Assembly (NCBI RefSeq): GCF_003439925.1
Contig: NZ_QQRR01000001.1
Location: 248,001 to 312,000 of the forward strand
DNA length: 64,000 bases
Direction: 5' to 3'
Source: Haloprofundus halophilus
GTDB taxonomy: Archaea; Halobacteriota; Halobacteria; Halobacteriales; Haloferacaceae
In this document: positions 52,978-62,356 of the stretch, in pieces
How the letters are laid out: the number at the start of each line of letters is the position of its first letter
How positions within the stretch are numbered: the first letter of the stretch is position 1
Notes under the pieces: model-generated
What the model was told of the DNA's origin: nothing
The model's input: only the letters and a program-made list of their open reading frames with translations
Databases searched by the model: none
Program-made: the position numbers and the translations under genes

Positions 52978-53703
52978 TCAGCGGGTCGCTAAATCGTCTT
53001 TATCCTTGATTATCTGCGTCTCCGCTTCGCCGCTCGTGTGTTCGTTGACGAGGTCGTAGAAGTCGTTCTGCATCCCCGCGGGGAACGTCATCACGCCGAC
53101 CCACGACCCGTCGTTCTGCCACTCTTCGCGCTCTAAGTCACCGAACTGCCGGACTCGCGCCTGCGCGCTGCCGGCGTACTGTGCGGGGATGTTGACCGCG
53201 ATGGTCACCTCGGCGAACCGAATCGGAATCACGGGCCGGAGCGCGTCGAGGGCGTCGTCGACCTGGGTCTCGACGGGTTCCATCGGGTCGACGCGGAAGC
53301 CCGCTTCCTCCAGCGCGCGCTCGATGCGCTCGGGCGGATGCGGCGCGTCGTCCATCTGCGGGTTGACCGCGTTGCGCGCGATGCGGTTGATGAGTTGGCG
53401 TCGCTTCTGTTCTTGCATCTCGCGGCGCTGTTCGGCCGTAATCTGTATCTCACCGCGTTCGACGACCTCCGGAATGATCTGCATCGGATCGGTCGTGTCG
53501 AACACCTTCTTCAGGTCCTCTTCGGCGGGTCTGTCGCCGCGGGAGGCGTCCTCGAAGACGTCTTCGGCGGCGATGACCTCCTCCAGGTCGCCGTCGAACT
53601 CGCCGCGTTTCATCGCAAGTGCGGCGTCGGGGTCGATGAGCACCTCGAAGCGCGCTCCGTGTGATTCGAGTCGCGCGGTCACGGCGTCGTCAAGCGAAAT
53701 CAT
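52978..53703 (-). CDS. ribosome maturation factor SBDS
   Basis: 241 residues from ATG 53703, the usual archaeal length. The N-terminal FYSH domain ([40 protein letters not shown]) and the helical middle ([20 protein letters not shown]) are clear. The C-terminal ferredoxin-like domain ([20 protein letters not shown]) is also clear. It releases aIF6/eIF6 in ribosome maturation with EF-2. Other archaeal genomes pair it with proteasome or exosome genes; here it is next to HflX and FUN14. Confidence 0.93.
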   Translation of the reverse strand: MISLDDAVTARLESHGARFEVLIDPDAALAMKRGEFDGDLEEVIAAEDVFEDASRGDRPAEEDLKKVFDTTDPMQIIPEVVERGEIQITAEQRREMQEQKRRQLINRIARNAVNPQMDDAPHPPERIERALEEAGFRVDPMEPVETQVDDALDALRPVIPIRFAEVTIAVNIPAQYAGSAQARVRQFGDLEREEWQNDGSWVGVMTFPAGMQNDFYDLVNEHTSGEAETQIIKDKDDLATR

Positions 53704-53875
53704 ACCACGGGATACTGCCTCTGGGGTTAAAAGCACTGCTTGCTTTCGGAACACGATTTCGCTTTATTCGTTACCCGCGCTGATTACGCGTGTCTCGTCT
53801 CTGGGATTCCTCAGCGGCCTCGACAGAATGTTAAATTGAAAATACACTGTTGTATTCCTACTTTTATTCTAAATA

Positions 53876-53881
53876 TTTATA
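53876..53881 (+). promoter_or_regulatory. TATA box of the secreted PKD operon
   Basis: TTTATA within a long AT-rich stretch (53835-53881), 33 nt before ATG 53914. The stretch is unlike the GC-rich spacers elsewhere. Confidence 0.5.
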
Positions 53882-53913
53882 ACCGGTATGGGGATTATGC
53901 TCGTCTCGTCACG

Positions 53914-56900
53914 ATGACTATACGACGACTCTTCGTTGCACTGCTCGTCGTTTCGGCGACGGCCCCGGTTCACGTCGTTGGAACGTCGTCGGAACCGCCG
54001 CTCGCCGACGCAGGGCTCGACCAGACCGTCGAACGCGGGTCGACTGTTCTCCTCGACGGGACCGGATCGCGAGACCCCGACGGAACGCTCGAAGCCTACC
54101 GGTGGTCGATTCGCGGTCCGGATGGGCGAACAGTGGTTCCGGAGAACGAATCGGCACCGCGCACGAGTTTCGTTCCCGACATGGTCGGGCGGTTCAACGT
54201 CACGCTCACCGTGACCGACGACGACGGGACGACCAGCTCCGATACGCTCTACGTAACGGTCGAACCAGGAGATGCACCGTCGGTAGACCTCACAGGTCCC
54301 GAGGACGGCTTCGTCGGTCAGGACCAGCGCTTCACCGTCGAAATAACACCTGGGTCGGCCCCGCTCGATAGAGCGGTCTGGCGCGTCGATGGCGCGGTCG
54401 TCTCCCGACGTTCACTATCACCCGATGCACGCACCGACACGCTCGAGATGCCGTTCGGTTCGACGGGGTCGCAGGACGTCTCTGTTACCGTCGTCGACGC
54501 GGACGACCGATCGAACACAGACTCGAAGTCAGTTCAAATTTCGTCTCAGGGTCCTGCTGGAGCCGACGAGACGACGGCACCGCCGGGGCTCGATTCGGAC
54601 CCAGCAATCGTGAGGGGTGACCGAGTTGTCACCGGTGAGCGACCGCTCGAAGGATCGTACCGCATCGACGCTCCGTCGTTCACGAACGTCGCCGACGTTG
54701 AGTGGTACAGTGAACGCGGTCTCGTCGGTCACGGCCATCGACTTCGGCAGCGATGGGAACCGGGGTCTCACACGCTGTATGCGGTTATTCACTACCAGGA
54801 TGGATATCGCAGTGTCGCCCGTTTCGAGGACGGCGAGACGTCAGTCGTCGCGGACCCCCGACCCAACGCTTCGGTCACTGGACTGAGTCTCGACCACGGG
54901 ACTGTCTCCGGAACTGCGGTCGGTAGTGACGAATTCGGAAACCTCCGTGCGATGACTGTGTCGCTCGATGGGCGACAGGTCGTTTCGTGGACTGACTCGG
55001 GGAGTGGTGTCTCGCAGAACGACCTCTCCTTCGAGGCGAACGCAACGCCGAACGAGGAACACCGACTCCGTGTGACAGCTATCGACGCACGGGGCCAAGA
55101 GCGGGTGTTTTCGCGAACCATCACTCCAACGGGTTCGCCAGAGATTGTCAGTTCTCAGTTTCTGAACACGCCTGTTGACTCCTATCACGAACGAATCGAT
55201 CCGGAGCGATATATCGCATACCACGAGATGAAGATTGATCTAAACGGGGCTGATCCGGAGGACGTTTCGTGGAGATTGAAACCTAAAAAGGAAAATTCCG
55301 TTCTAGTACTTGATTCGCACTCAAAAAACGAAAGTGGAGTATTGGTCATAGAATCAAGGATTGCTGGACGATATCCGGGTTCATATGTGGTTAATTCTGA
55401 AATTTGGTCTAACAATGGACCCAAATTAGACACGTTTGAAGAATCGTCAAACAAATTTAAAGTGGAGCAAAGCCCTCCAGAACTTCGTGTGAATATTAGC
55501 TACAACAATGAAAAACGGGTGAATGGGGACCGTCCAGTTACAGTTGACGCCACTGATTCTTTTGACCCTGACTATACGACAATTCGATATAAATGGAGAA
55601 ATGATATGGACCCAGTCTTAGATGGAACTCATCTCACGTCTCATACAGACCTTGGTAGTATGAGAGTGACAATTATAGATGGCTATGGAAACTCAATTAC
55701 GGAAACAACTGGACTAGAGGGTTACTATACTCCGAAAATTGCCGATGTGTCAATTTCTGATAGAAAGGAGATATATCTTCCTAATGAAACAGTGAGATTG
55801 GAAGTCGTCTCTGAAGAATACACTCGTATCGGAGACCCCAATCCGCTTAATATCCATGCTGAAACTACCGGACACGAAGCTGCAACAATAACGGATTGGT
55901 CTCGGGATGCTGGATTCGTTCATGACAATTACGACGGAGAGTACCGGTGGTCTGGAATAATCGAACTCCCCGCCTCAGCACTTCAGAGCGGAAAAAACAA
56001 CCCTTCAATCCAGATATACAACGCTGAAAACCCAGATATCACGATACGGTCTGAAAAGCTCCCATCAGTGACAGTGTATAAGACAACGAACACACAACTT
56101 ACCAATACCTCAGTCAACAACCTCCGCTATACAGTACTCAACGAAGAATACGACTGGCGGCAGGCGACTGACTATACGACTCTACAGAGATATCGGAACG
56201 ATGGATACGTAGTCGACAGTACCGACCGAAGAGGAATCGAATACAACGTACAACAGTACAAGAAAACCCAGTCCGCGAAATACAGGACAGAGAAGCGCCA
56301 CTTCGAGAGATACGATTCTCGTGAACTTCTCCTCGATGCTAACTCCGACTGGGTCTCCGCCGGGAGCGAAACGACGACCGACGTGTGGCACACAACCGAA
56401 ACTGAGTGGAGAGACAACAGAGCCGGAAAGGGAACCTTCACCGGAGACACACGAACTGTTCGAGTCGAACCAGCACGATACCGAACGGAAAAACAGTACG
56501 AATACGACCGTCGGGTCAGAAAAACCGGTACGCGAAGGGTCACTGAAACGAGAACTCGGACGACCACCGATGTCCGAGAACGCACTGTAACTCGATGCAC
56601 ACAGTGGGGATGTTTCGAGTCAACTGAGCGATACACCGTAACCGACCGTGAGACGTACACAGTAACAACGACCGAGACATACTCGTATTATACGACAGAG
56701 ACCGAGACTTACTGGTCGACACAACCATTTGGAAGTGACCACCGTCACACTGGAAACGTTCGGCGGGTACAGACGGCCCCCGCCGAGTACGAGAGACAGT
56801 ACCAGTACGAGTACCGCGAACGTCACGAAGAAACCACTACGACGTATATCGCCGAAAAACGTGAGCAGGTGCGTCCGGCACAGTACGACTGGGTCCACTA

Positions 56901-57255
56901 CGAAACGACAACCAGCGGCCCCCGTGTCGACCAGATCACTCGCCGCGACGGATTCCGTGTTGGTTCGACATCGAAGATTCGACGTTGGTTCATGAAAAAG
57001 AAGATTGGAGAGTCGAAAGAAACTTCAGATACATACGACGATGCAGATGACGTGATTCGAACGCGCGGGACAGTCACTGGGGAGATTAGACAGACGTTCA
57101 TGAATCCAGTAACAGGGGAGACGACCACTCAGATAACAGGTGAGTTTAAAGAGGAATTCATTAAATCTGGGTCGTATACAAAATCTGAGGTCTTTGACGA
57201 AATTACTTCGTCAAAGAGTAATGCAGAGTGTGGGAAATGTGGAGGCGTAATATGA
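53914..57255 (+). CDS. large secreted PKD-domain protein with Tyr/Thr/Arg-rich C-terminal region
   Basis: 1113 residues from ATG 53914. Sec signal RRLFVALLVVSATAPVHVVG. A PKD domain spans about 27-118 (PLADAGLDQTVERGSTVLLD, GRFNVTLTVTDDDGTTSSDT) and Ig-like beta domains follow. From about residue 410 the DNA becomes AT-rich (AAA, AAT, TTA and ATA codons). Residues about 770-960 are an unusual Tyr/Thr/Glu/Arg region (YRTEKRHFERY, VTTTETYSYYTTETETYW, TEKQYEYDRRV). The end has CGKCGG. There is no membrane anchor. It overlaps the next gene by 4 nt. Likely a surface or biofilm/adhesion protein; no enzyme motif. Composition suggests transfer. Confidence 0.75.
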   Translation: MTIRRLFVALLVVSATAPVHVVGTSSEPPLADAGLDQTVERGSTVLLDGTGSRDPDGTLEAYRWSIRGPDGRTVVPENESAPRTSFVPDMVGRFNVTLTVTDDDGTTSSDTLYVTVEPGDAPSVDLTGPEDGFVGQDQRFTVEITPGSAPLDRAVWRVDGAVVSRRSLSPDARTDTLEMPFGSTGSQDVSVTVVDADDRSNTDSKSVQISSQGPAGADETTAPPGLDSDPAIVRGDRVVTGERPLEGSYRIDAPSFTNVADVEWYSERGLVGHGHRLRQRWEPGSHTLYAVIHYQDGYRSVARFEDGETSVVADPRPNASVTGLSLDHGTVSGTAVGSDEFGNLRAMTVSLDGRQVVSWTDSGSGVSQNDLSFEANATPNEEHRLRVTAIDARGQERVFSRTITPTGSPEIVSSQFLNTPVDSYHERIDPERYIAYHEMKIDLNGADPEDVSWRLKPKKENSVLVLDSHSKNESGVLVIESRIAGRYPGSYVVNSEIWSNNGPKLDTFEESSNKFKVEQSPPELRVNISYNNEKRVNGDRPVTVDATDSFDPDYTTIRYKWRNDMDPVLDGTHLTSHTDLGSMRVTIIDGYGNSITETTGLEGYYTPKIADVSISDRKEIYLPNETVRLEVVSEEYTRIGDPNPLNIHAETTGHEAATITDWSRDAGFVHDNYDGEYRWSGIIELPASALQSGKNNPSIQIYNAENPDITIRSEKLPSVTVYKTTNTQLTNTSVNNLRYTVLNEEYDWRQATDYTTLQRYRNDGYVVDSTDRRGIEYNVQQYKKTQSAKYRTEKRHFERYDSRELLLDANSDWVSAGSETTTDVWHTTETEWRDNRAGKGTFTGDTRTVRVEPARYRTEKQYEYDRRVRKTGTRRVTETRTRTTTDVRERTVTRCTQWGCFESTERYTVTDRETYTVTTTETYSYYTTETETYWSTQPFGSDHRHTGNVRRVQTAPAEYERQYQYEYRERHEETTTTYIAEKREQVRPAQYDWVHYETTTSGPRVDQITRRDGFRVGSTSKIRRWFMKKKIGESKETSDTYDDADDVIRTRGTVTGEIRQTFMNPVTGETTTQITGEFKEEFIKSGSYTKSEVFDEITSSKSNAECGKCGGVI

Positions 57256-58172
57256 ATAGATACGTTAGTGTGACAACAATAATTTGCTTTATTCTGATAG
57301 TGCTATCCTTAGTCTCTCTGGGCGCTGCACAATCAGACCAACAGTTGAACACATCAAACTGTGTTAATCTTAATGATGTGGTTTCGACAAGTGATGTAGT
57401 TTATACATCCACATTTTGTCCAAATGGTTCAGTTGTTATAAAGGTGGAAAATGAATTTGGGGCAAAAGTACAGACAGGATTCGCAGTTACAGTTGATAAA
57501 TATGATGTATTGAACGAAGATTTTGTCATGAACCAAGGTTCAACAAGAACATTCACAGCAAACGTCACTAAATACGTCAAACCCAGTCAGACTAACCACA
57601 CAGTCACCATCTCAACCTTCGGCGACCACACAACCTACAACTTCACCCACAAGGTCAACAACACCGACTCCGGACCCGTCCCTACACCCGAAATAACAGA
57701 AGTCGAAGTCAAAACGGCCGTCATCGACGGCGAAGAGACGACAGTCATCAACGCAACTGTCTCGAACCCGACAATTCACCCGTATCCGATGGTACTTCTC
57801 GCGAGCACTGAGGAGACCTCGACCTACCAGCTCGCCTCGACCGGTCCGAACGACACCTCGACCATCCAGATCCCGGTCGACGAGGCACCCGGTACGAGAG
57901 TTAAAGGCGAACTGCGACTGAACGACGGAAACGTCTCGGAGGGATACGACCAGGTCCAGTTCAACGGTTCCGCAGACGGCCCCACCACGCACCGGAACGA
58001 GTCGTACACCGTCGTCCAAGCGTCGTGGGATGAGGATCCGTACCACTACGGCGAAGAGGATAACCTACTCCACGGCACGCTCCCCGCTGACCCACTCGAA
58101 TCTCCCGCCGGGCTCGCCGCACTCGCTGGCGGCGTTCTCGCGGCCGGGCTAGCGACGCGACGTGTCGTCTGA
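57252..58172 (+). CDS. secreted, C-terminally anchored partner of the PKD protein
   Basis: 306 residues. Sec signal SVTTIICFILIVLSLVSLGA. The ectodomain has many N-glycosylation sites (NGS, NVT, NHT, NFT, NNT, NAT, NDT, NVS, NES). A C-terminal helix (SPAGLAALAGGVLAAGLATR) ends in RRVV, a membrane anchor rather than a clear PGF-CTERM. The first half is AT-rich like the end of the PKD gene; the last third returns to GC-rich. That suggests a mosaic. ATG overlaps the PKD stop (ATGA), so the two are likely made together and may form a complex on the cell surface. Confidence 0.7.
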   Translation: MNRYVSVTTIICFILIVLSLVSLGAAQSDQQLNTSNCVNLNDVVSTSDVVYTSTFCPNGSVVIKVENEFGAKVQTGFAVTVDKYDVLNEDFVMNQGSTRTFTANVTKYVKPSQTNHTVTISTFGDHTTYNFTHKVNNTDSGPVPTPEITEVEVKTAVIDGEETTVINATVSNPTIHPYPMVLLASTEETSTYQLASTGPNDTSTIQIPVDEAPGTRVKGELRLNDGNVSEGYDQVQFNGSADGPTTHRNESYTVVQASWDEDPYHYGEEDNLLHGTLPADPLESPAGLAALAGGVLAAGLATRRVV

Positions 58173-58215
58173 CTCGGTACAAAACGCTATACCCCCTCAC
58201 CCCTTCTCCCATCGT

Positions 58216-58521
58216 ATGAGCACGATAGACGCCGAAAAGAGCCTCGAAGACCGCATCGAGTTGTTCATGATGCGCAACTTCCCACAGATTCAGATGCACG
58301 GCGGTAGCGCCGCTATCGAAGCCCTCGACGAGGAGAGCGGCGAAGTGTGGATTGCACTCGGTGGCGCGTGCTCGGGGTGTGGTATCTCGCCGATGACCGT
58401 TCAGGCGCTGAAGAGCCGGATGGTCTCGGAGTTCGACGAGATTAGTGCCGTTCACGCCTCCACGGGAATGGGTGGCTTCGGTTCGACTCCGGACGACGAC
58501 TTCTCCGACGTCCCGTTCTGA
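58216..58521 (+). CDS. NifU C-terminal-domain Fe-S scaffold
   Basis: 101 residues. The cluster-binding motif is GGACSGCGISPMTVQALKSR (CxxC), preceded by PQIQMHGGSAAIEALDEESG. This is the standard NifU/Nfu domain, which carries a labile 4Fe-4S cluster to client proteins. The Asp/Glu-rich tail is halophilic. GCTATA at 58186-58191 gives a promoter 27 nt upstream. It may serve LeuC and XPD among others (inference). Confidence 0.93.
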   Translation: MSTIDAEKSLEDRIELFMMRNFPQIQMHGGSAAIEALDEESGEVWIALGGACSGCGISPMTVQALKSRMVSEFDEISAVHASTGMGGFGSTPDDDFSDVPF

Positions 58522-58616
58522 GCATCCGGTAACGTGCCTCTACCGGGGCCACAGGCACTGCTCGGGAGTTGGAGCGAGACGGATAACTATGCAGTGGGTC
58601 GCAGACGACGCCGTAG

Positions 58617-58757
58617 ATGAACGAGCGGGCGTACCACGTCGTCTGTCGTGCCTGCCGAACCGAGCATCTCACCGCGAGTGAGTCCGCAGCGCCGAAACTG
58701 TCGGCCGAGCACGGCGCTCGTCTCGGTCATCGGATCACCTACTGGAGAATTGCATAA
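58617..58757 (+). CDS. 46-residue CxxC small protein
   Basis: MNERAYHVVCRACRTEHLTA followed by a helical region ending in GARLGHRITYWRIA. The order C-x-x-C, then a helix with EHGxRLGHR, then a strand, is common in small haloarchaeal zinc-finger-like proteins of unknown role. Codon use is typical. The second pair of ligands would be His (H17, H33, H39 area). Its TAA overlaps the TATA-like element of the IMPase gene. Confidence 0.6.
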   Translation: MNERAYHVVCRACRTEHLTASESAAPKLSAEHGARLGHRITYWRIA

Positions 58758-58787
58758 TCCTTTCACTCTCGCCTTCGACGGAACGAT

Positions 58788-59585
58788 ATGGACGACCTCG
58801 AAGTGCGCGAACGTCTCGTCGTCGATGTCGCACACGAAGGTGGCGAGCTCGCGCTCGATTCGTTCCGACAGGAACTCGCCGTCGAGACGAAGGCGGGACC
58901 GCTGGACGCCGTCACGGCAGTCGACCGAGACGTGCAACGCCACATCGTCGAGCGAATCTCCGAACGGTTCCCCGAAGACGACATCGTCGGCGAAGAAGAC
59001 GACGCGGCAAAACGCGTCCCCGAAGACGGTGTCGCGTGGGTGATCGACCCGATCGACGGAACGAACAACTACGTCGCCGGGGACAGACGGTGGGCGACGA
59101 GCGTCGCACTCGTGGAGGACGGTGAACCGCGTGCCGCAGTGAACTACCTTCCGGCGCTCGGAGAACGTTACGTAGCGACGGGCGACGAGGCGAGACGAGA
59201 CGGCGACCCGGTAGGCGTGAGTGGCGCGTCCGACTCGGAGACGCTCGTCATCGACCCTATCTTCGGGCTGAGCCGCCCCGAACGCCGGGCGCTCGCCCGC
59301 GTCGCGGAGAAAATCGTCACCGAGTTCGGCGACCTTCGACGAGTCGGGAGCGGCCAAACGACGCTGTCGATGGTTGCCAGCGGCGAGTTAGACGCCGCGG
59401 TTTCGACGGTCGAACTATCCCCGTGGGACACGATTGCGGGCGTCTTTCTCGTCCGGCAGGCCGGTGGCGTCGTCACCGACCCGTCGGGTGACCCGTGGAG
59501 ACACGACTCAGAGGGGTTGATAGCCTCGAACGGGGCCGCTCACGACGAACTCGTCGACGCGTTCGGAGCGCTCGGAAAAGTGTAA
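58788..59585 (+). CDS. inositol monophosphatase/fructose-1,6-bisphosphatase family phosphatase
   Basis: 265 residues. Mg-dependent sugar phosphatase. Motifs: DDIVGEEDD (Glu metal ligands), WVIDPIDGTNNYVAGDRRWA (DPIDGT signature) and ELSPWDTIAGVFLVRQAGG (WDxxAG). The fold and length fit. Archaeal members hydrolyse inositol-1-phosphate or fructose-1,6-bisphosphate; the latter would make it a gluconeogenic step. Substrate cannot be decided. CATAATCC about 30 nt upstream is the promoter. Confidence 0.92.
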   Translation: MDDLEVRERLVVDVAHEGGELALDSFRQELAVETKAGPLDAVTAVDRDVQRHIVERISERFPEDDIVGEEDDAAKRVPEDGVAWVIDPIDGTNNYVAGDRRWATSVALVEDGEPRAAVNYLPALGERYVATGDEARRDGDPVGVSGASDSETLVIDPIFGLSRPERRALARVAEKIVTEFGDLRRVGSGQTTLSMVASGELDAAVSTVELSPWDTIAGVFLVRQAGGVVTDPSGDPWRHDSEGLIASNGAAHDELVDAFGALGKV

Positions 59586-59605
59586 AGCTCGACTCGGCGG
59601 GCTCG

Positions 59606-59944
59606 TTACGACGAGAGCTGCGAAACCATCGATTCGAGCGAGGATTTCTCCTGGACGCCGACGACTCGTTCGGCAGCCTCGCCGTTCGCGTAGAACTCCA
59701 GCGTCGGCACGCTCCGAACGCCGGCCGACTGGGCGAGTTGCTGGTGTTCGTCGATGTCGAGTTTTGCGACGACGGCGTCCGTCTCGGCGGCCAACTCTTC
59801 GAGCGTCGGTTCGAGCATCTTGCACGGGCCGCACCAATCGGCGTAGTAGTCGACGACGACGACGTCGTTTTCGGCGACGAGCGATTCGAGGTGGCTCTGG
59901 TCCTCGACGTGTACTGGCTTCTCTGCGCTCTCTGGTGTACTCAT
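59606..59944 (-). CDS. trxA: thioredoxin
   Basis: 112 residues from ATG 59944. Active site VDYYADWCGPCKMLEPTLEE (WCGPC) and the cis-Pro loop GVRSVPTLEFYANGE are both intact. A short acidic N-terminal tail precedes the fold. General disulfide reductase. Convergent with the IMPase gene, separated by 20 nt. The haloarchaeal acidic surface is evident. Confidence 0.95.
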   Translation of the reverse strand: MSTPESAEKPVHVEDQSHLESLVAENDVVVVDYYADWCGPCKMLEPTLEELAAETDAVVAKLDIDEHQQLAQSAGVRSVPTLEFYANGEAAERVVGVQEKSSLESMVSQLSS

Positions 59945-60010
59945 CACCTCTGGTTAGCCGTCCACCGCTCATAAGCGTTGAGCAGTTTGTCTCGGAGTTC
60001 GCAATACCGT

Positions 60011-60673
60011 TCAGGGCACCGAGTATCGGAGCAGGACGCCGTCGTCGACGCGGTCGACGGAGTCGAGCGAGAGCGCGGGAAACTCGTCGACGAACCCGTC
60101 GCCGTCGGCGAGCGTCGGGGCGTCGCGGCCGCCGATTACCTTCGACCCGACGTAGACCGAGAGCTCGTCGACGAGCCCGGCCTCGAACAGCGAGAAGATG
60201 AGCTCGCCGCCGCCTTCGACCATCAGTCGGTCGACGCCCTCGGCTTCGAGTGTGTCGAACGCGGCCGAGAGGTCGACTCGGTCGTCGCCCGCGACGACGA
60301 TAGTCGCGCCTTGGGCGCGTAGATCGTCCAGACGACTCTTCGACGCTGCCTCGGAGACGAGTAGGTAGGTGCGAGCCTCGTCGTCGAGAATCCGGGCTTC
60401 GAGGGGCGTCCGCGCGCGCGAGTCGGCGACGACACGAGCAGGGTTCTCCGACCGACCGCTCTCACGGCGCTCGGTTCGGCGACGCTCGGCGTCGAGGACG
60501 AGATGCGGGTCGTCCGCGAGAACCGTGCCGACGCCGACCATGACGGCGTCGTTCTCGGCGCGGAGGCGGTCGACGCGGTCGAAGTCGTCTTCTCCGCTGA
60601 TGACGACCTGCTCGCGTCGCCGCGAGGAGAGTTTCCCGTCGACGCTCGTCGCCGCGTTGACCACCACGTGCAT
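60011..60673 (-). CDS. arfC: archaeal RibD-type reductase (2,5-diamino-6-ribosylaminopyrimidinone 5'-phosphate reductase)
   Basis: 220 residues, a stand-alone dihydrofolate-reductase-like domain. It opens with VVVNAATSVDGKLSSRRREQ, contains MVGVGTVLADDPHLVLDAER for NADPH, and ends with GVDRLMVEGGGELIFSLFEA (VEGGxxL). It reduces the ribosyl side chain in riboflavin and F420 precursor synthesis. It lacks the deaminase domain of bacterial RibD, as expected for archaea. Riboflavin neighbours are not in the window. Confidence 0.9.
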   Translation of the reverse strand: MHVVVNAATSVDGKLSSRRREQVVISGEDDFDRVDRLRAENDAVMVGVGTVLADDPHLVLDAERRRTERRESGRSENPARVVADSRARTPLEARILDDEARTYLLVSEAASKSRLDDLRAQGATIVVAGDDRVDLSAAFDTLEAEGVDRLMVEGGGELIFSLFEAGLVDELSVYVGSKVIGGRDAPTLADGDGFVDEFPALSLDSVDRVDDGVLLRYSVP

Positions 60674-60802
60674 GTCGTGTCACTGGGGTGGCCGATAAGA
60701 TGCTCCTTTCGATGCGCGTTTTCGACGCCTCTCAGACCCAGTCGACCGTCGACGCGCCGCATTCAGCAAAACACTAAGTATCGTCTCTGAGAATCGTGTA
60801 CA

Positions 60803-61846
60803 ATGCCACCACGCGTTCTCATGCTCGGTTGGGGATTTCCACCGAACGTCGCCGGCGGCCTAGACACCCACGTCGGTGCCTTGTTCAACGGCCTCGAGGA
60901 GACCGACATCGAGATCGAACTACTGCTCCCGGCGGAGTACGCCCCGGAGGGCCGCGAGAACATCGTCGGCGTGCCGACGGGCGACGGCGACATCGTCACG
61001 CGAATCGGTCGTATTAGCAAGCGCTTCGCCGAGCGCGCATCCGAGTTCGACATCGTTCACACCCACGACTGGTTCGGTTACGGTCCGGCCTCGCGTGCGA
61101 AACAGCAGACCGACGTGACGTGGGTGACGACCTTTCACTCGCTCTCGTCCGACCGCAACATCGACCCACCGCAGCGCGAACTGGAGACCGAACGCCGCGT
61201 CACCGACCGCTCGGACCACCTCCTGTCGGTGAGTCATCTCCTCGCTCGTAACCTGAAAGAGGAGTACGGCGGCGAGTCGACCGTCATTCACAACGGCTTC
61301 TCGACACCGGATACGACCGGCCGCGACTACAAACAGGAGTTGGGCATCGACGGGCCGATGCTGTTGTACGTCGGCCGCCACACGGACCAGAAGGGTATCG
61401 CTCACCTGCTTTACGCCATCAAGAAGCTCCGCGACCCCGAGGTGACGCTCGTCATCGGCGGAAAGGGTCACCTGACCGACCAACTGGAGCGGTTCGCCGA
61501 ACTGCTCGGCGTCGAAGACCAGGTGATATTCGCCGGTTACGTGCCCGAGGAGGCGCTCGGCGACTACTACGCGTCGGCGGACGTGTTCGTCTCGCCGTCG
61601 CTCGCCGAACCGTTCGGCATCACTATCACCGAGGCGCTGGAGGTGGGGACACAGGTCGTCGCCACCGAATGCGGCGTCGCCGAGATACTGCCCGACGACT
61701 GTCTCGTCGAGGTCGAACCGGACTCGGACTCCATCGCCGACGGCATCGAGGAGGCGCTCTCGCGCGACGGACCGCCGCAGTACGAGCGTCGCGGGTGGGA
61801 CGAGGTCGTCGAAGAGACCGCGGAGTACTACCGGGAAATCGCCTGA
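60803..61846 (+). CDS. GT4 family glycosyltransferase
   Basis: 347 residues. N-terminal LMLGWGFPPNVAGGLDTHVG and FDIVHTHDWFGYGPASRAKQ are the GT-B acceptor side. The C-terminal half has YVGRHTDQKGIAHLLYAIKK, SADVFVSPSLAEPFGITITE (the E-x7-E motif, donor binding) and a helical end. Retaining nucleotide-sugar transferase; acceptor unknown. CTAAGTA at 60774-60780 is the promoter. No other glycan genes are adjacent. Confidence 0.9.
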   Translation: MPPRVLMLGWGFPPNVAGGLDTHVGALFNGLEETDIEIELLLPAEYAPEGRENIVGVPTGDGDIVTRIGRISKRFAERASEFDIVHTHDWFGYGPASRAKQQTDVTWVTTFHSLSSDRNIDPPQRELETERRVTDRSDHLLSVSHLLARNLKEEYGGESTVIHNGFSTPDTTGRDYKQELGIDGPMLLYVGRHTDQKGIAHLLYAIKKLRDPEVTLVIGGKGHLTDQLERFAELLGVEDQVIFAGYVPEEALGDYYASADVFVSPSLAEPFGITITEALEVGTQVVATECGVAEILPDDCLVEVEPDSDSIADGIEEALSRDGPPQYERRGWDEVVEETAEYYREIA

Positions 61847-61895
61847 AACGGCTCCGAAACGCTCGAACGCTCGGTCGTCGCCGCGGCTTGGCTGC

Positions 61896-62270
61896 TCAGT
61901 CGCCGCCGCGGTAGAGTTCGACGTGGGTGACGGGTTCGGGGTGTCGAATCCGCAGTCCGTCGGCGGTCAACGAGACGCCCTTCTTCTTCGGCGCGCTACT
62001 CCGCTGGTACGGACTGTCGGCGCTGCTCTGGTAGGGGCTATCGCTGTCGGTGCTGCTCTGATACGGACTGTCGGCGCTACTCTGATACGGGCTATCGCGC
62101 GACTGGTAGGGGCTGTCGTCCTGTCGCGGTCGGTCGAACCCCTCGGGCGGGAGGTAGATACGCTCTCCCGACTCCGAGCGAACGACGACGGCGATGGCTC
62201 GGTCTCCGACCACGTCGATGGTCGTGTCGCCGTCCTCGTCGATGTGCGTCTCGAACGTGAACTCGTCCAT
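61896..62270 (-). CDS. DSPYQ-repeat protein
   Basis: 124 residues from ATG 62270. The N-terminal part (EFTFETHIDEDGDTTIDVVG, SGERIYLPPEGFDRP) and C-terminal part (GVSLTADGLRIRHPEPVTHV) are ordered. Between them are five DSPYQ units (DSPYQSR, DSPYQSSA, DSPYQSST, DSPYQSSA, DSPYQRSS). From memory a haloarchaeal family with such repeats is annotated DUF7510. A Pro/Tyr/Gln linker could bind partners. Convergent with the glycosyltransferase gene. Confidence 0.7.
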   Translation of the reverse strand: MDEFTFETHIDEDGDTTIDVVGDRAIAVVVRSESGERIYLPPEGFDRPRQDDSPYQSRDSPYQSSADSPYQSSTDSDSPYQSSADSPYQRSSAPKKKGVSLTADGLRIRHPEPVTHVELYRGGD

Positions 62271-62356
62271 AGCGCACACTCTCGGCGACGTTACTTAGGC
62301 GTTCGTCCGATTCCCGCTCCGTCAGCTCTCCTTCGTCGCTCCGGGCGGCCGTCGTT

